Shown here: positions 5,870 through 7,330 of the stretch, piece after piece
Layout of the letters: the number at the start of each line of letters is the position of its first letter
How positions within the stretch are numbered: position 1 is the first letter of the stretch
Source: Halanaerobiales bacterium
GTDB lineage: Bacteria > Bacillota_F > Halanaerobiia > DY22613
DNA length: 7,330 nucleotides
Direction of reading: 5' to 3'
Assembly: GCA_023128035.1 (NCBI GenBank)
Contig: JAGMES010000195.1
Location: 1-7,330 of the forward strand
The notes under the pieces: model-generated
Told to the model about the DNA's origin: nothing
Databases searched by the model: none
The model's input: the letters and a program-made list of their open reading frames with translations, nothing else
Made by a program: the position numbers and the translations under genes

Positions 5870-6160
5870 CTACCAAAACATACTCTTTAATTCTCGGTTA
5901 ACACTAGCTTTATCAAAAGCTAGTCCCATTAATGTAACTTTTTTGAAATCATCCTGACACATGGGTAAAAAATAGATTGAATCTTCTTCAGGATTCATAT
6001 ATCTTCTACTAAATAGCATCAATTCATCACATATTGATTTACTTATATTACCTACAAAAACTGATTTTTGTACCCTCAATAATCCTAATTCTATAGCCTT
6101 TTGAGATATTAATCTTCTGGGCTTATTCTCTGAAATATCATAGATAAACCAAACTAACAT
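5870..6160 (-). CDS. cas2: CRISPR-associated Cas2
   Basis: A 96-aa ferredoxin-fold protein, normal length for Cas2, the structural dimer at the centre of the Cas1-Cas2 integrase. The first strand MLVWFIYDIS carries the conserved D8. The segment RVQKSVFVGNIS (29-40) is the typical R-x-Q-x-S-V-F-x-G block, followed by a C-terminal beta region (DSIYFLPMC). The ATG follows the cas1 stop by one base (TAAAATG), and GGGGAGGAG in the end of cas1 serves as ribosome binding site, so translation of the two is tightly coupled. Confidence 0.95.
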   Translation of the reverse strand: MLVWFIYDISENKPRRLISQKAIELGLLRVQKSVFVGNISKSICDELMLFSRRYMNPEEDSIYFLPMCQDDFKKVTLMGLAFDKASVNRELKSMFW

Positions 6161-6161
6161 T

Positions 6162-7139
6162 TTACTCCTCCCCTATCAAGCTGTTAGCAATTCTGTGACA
6201 TTCAAATTGAATTACATCAGCAATCTTAATGTCCCTATTTCTAAAACGTATTCTTTTGTCAAAATAGTTATTTAAATTTTCTTTAAAATATCTCTTCCCA
6301 TCTTTGTTTAAAGTTAATCCCCCCTGTACTTTATCGAAGTAACTTTTCTTTACAGTTTTAGCAGCAAATAATTTCATCACTAAACGATCAACATGTATTC
6401 GAAATAGCTCAATTATATCAAAAACAAAAGATTTTTTATTATAACCATCTGTATGTAATATACCAATATAAGGATCAAGTCCTGCAATGATACATGCTTT
6501 TTCAACTTTTGAATATAAAACTCCGTACCCATAGTTTAAAAAACAATTAAATTCATCTTTTGCAGGTCTTGAACTTCTTCCTTCAAAGTTATATCGATCA
6601 GGCAAAAGAAAACTAAGTACATTAAAATATTTCTTAGCAATATTACCTTCATAACCCATTAGAGTATTCCGAACATCTTCAACTTTTCCAATAACTTTGT
6701 CTATTTTATTTCTTGCTTCAGTAATCTCAATAACTACTTTCTCTATATATTTTTTCTTCTCTAGCCCTCGTTTTACCCCAAGATCTTTCAAATGATTAAT
6801 ACAATTATCAGCTTTCTGTAACAATAGGCTTTTCACTAAATCTGTTCCTCTTTCATCTTCTGAAATTTGTAATTGACAACGACGAACATAAGTAGTTTTT
6901 CCTAACTTTGAATGCCATATTTTCCCTACAGGATCACCATAACCATCCAGAAAATATATTTCTATATTTCTTTCTAAAGCTAATTGGATTGCATCAGAAC
7001 TTATTGCTGCTCCAGTAGAGATTAAAATAGAATCAATATTTCGAGTAGACACTTTTTGTTTTTTATCCTTACACTGCAAAAGAAAACATCCCTGATCTCG
7101 TTTGAGATACGTTCCATATGTATCTATAATTAATTCCAT
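6162..7139 (-). CDS. cas1: CRISPR-associated Cas1 integrase
   Basis: A 325-aa Cas1, the metal-dependent integrase that inserts spacers at the leader end of CRISPR arrays. The N-terminal beta domain (MELIIDTYGTYLKRD to FLDGYGDPVGKIW) is followed by the helical catalytic domain. The three metal ligands are visible: E164 (GYEGNIAKKYF), H229 (GILHTDG) and E244 (FDIIELFR, with D241). The IDTYGTYL start and VGKIWHSK block differ from the LYI-type N-terminus I associate with I-B or V-A Cas1 and look closer to type III/I-A lineages; this is recall, not a search. A strong GGAGGG lies 6 nt before the ATG. The upstream AT-rich 70 nt contains TATAAA but no good -35. A transposase end lies just beyond, so cas1 is the first gene of what remains of the operon. 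Confidence 0.96.
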   Translation of the reverse strand: MELIIDTYGTYLKRDQGCFLLQCKDKKQKVSTRNIDSILISTGAAISSDAIQLALERNIEIYFLDGYGDPVGKIWHSKLGKTTYVRRCQLQISEDERGTDLVKSLLLQKADNCINHLKDLGVKRGLEKKKYIEKVVIEITEARNKIDKVIGKVEDVRNTLMGYEGNIAKKYFNVLSFLLPDRYNFEGRSSRPAKDEFNCFLNYGYGVLYSKVEKACIIAGLDPYIGILHTDGYNKKSFVFDIIELFRIHVDRLVMKLFAAKTVKKSYFDKVQGGLTLNKDGKRYFKENLNNYFDKRIRFRNRDIKIADVIQFECHRIANSLIGEE

Positions 7140-7208
7140 CTCCGCCCTCCTTTTTCTTGAAATTTTTATACGATAAAATAATATTTATAAATATATATTT
7201 ATTTATTC

Positions 7209-7330
7209 GTAACTATTCAGTCGCTAACTAAAAAGTAAAGCTTTTGACTGGTTAGTTACTGCCGCCTTTATTGCAGTAAAAGCATCGATTTTATGTTTAT
7301 TAGCAGTTCCGATATAAGACATAATTGTTG
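7209..7330 (-). mobile_element. End of an insertion sequence, probably IS66-like
   Basis: The transposase 3' end (7224-7330) is followed within 15 nt by GTAACTATTCAG (plus strand from 7209), beyond which the sequence becomes simple AT-rich DNA leading to cas1. That boundary is where an element's terminal inverted repeat would be expected. The other end is outside the window, so neither the inverted repeat nor a target duplication can be confirmed. Confidence 0.4.
7224..7330 (-). CDS. Transposase C-terminus (partial), IS66-like
   Basis: The last 35 codons of a gene entering from the right edge. The reading TIMSYIGTANKHKIDAFTAI followed by KAAV.NQS...LLFS and TAG matches the SYIGTAxKHGxxAFTAI pattern that I recall from the C-termini of IS66-family transposases in Firmicutes. 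There is no frame break in the visible part. The gene is too short here to judge whether the element is intact. Confidence 0.55.
   Translation of the reverse strand, partial: TIMSYIGTANKHKIDAFTAIKAAVTNQSKALLFS

Noticed and set aside
5862..5876. TTG start giving Cas4 five extra residues and overlap with cas2
   Set aside because: The ATG at 5861 has a well-placed AGGTGAG ribosome binding site and the family motif begins soon after it.
5718..5957. Plus-strand open frame of 79 codons
   Set aside because: Antisense to the cas2/cas4 junction with no protein-family signal; a shadow of the real genes.

Overview
The window is very AT-rich and every supported gene lies on the minus strand. Strong GGAGG-type ribosome binding sites, a consensus sigma-A promoter, a DUF4358-type lipoprotein, an MBOAT/DHHW pair and a MarR/GntR-regulated ABC operon together suggest a low-GC Firmicute, most likely a Clostridia member. 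This is inferred from gene content and style only; no species can be named.

Read in the direction of transcription (high to low coordinates), the window opens with the 3' end of a transposase gene, IS66-like by recall (7224-7330). Next is a compact CRISPR adaptation module, cas1-cas2-cas4 (7139 to 5268). No CRISPR array and no interference gene is visible. An 87-nt non-coding tail follows cas4 and may be a CRISPR leader remnant. A strong terminator (5149-5180) closes the module.

A perfect TTGACA/TATAAT promoter (5105-5132) then drives a 49-aa protein gene (4919-5068). Its reading frame looks prematurely stopped, and the 300 nt after it hold scraps of coding-like sequence in other frames. Next is an unusual regulator (3988-4617): a MarR domain missing its C-terminal helices, joined in frame to a GntR/YtrA-type regulator missing its N-terminus. 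Its stop codon overlaps the start of an ABC-transporter ATPase gene that is clearly dead: a TGA in the Walker A region, a frameshift, an expanded CT tract and a lost Walker B. No permease follows.

The last block is probably a cell-envelope O-acylation operon. It comprises a lipoprotein (2797-3267), an intercistronic terminator (2761-2787), an MBOAT O-acyltransferase (1304-2725) and a DHHW/AlgJ-like SGNH-fold partner (153-1277). In the general model for such pairs, MBOAT moves an acyl group across the membrane and the extracellular partner places it on a surface glycan. After it comes the start of a response-regulator gene (1-91). Its good Shine-Dalgarno sequence is separated from the ATG by a perfect 16-bp hairpin, an arrangement that suggests structure-dependent initiation.

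The region mixes intact functional modules with a patch of decaying genes (3409-5068), consistent with accessory DNA shaped by deletion and insertion.
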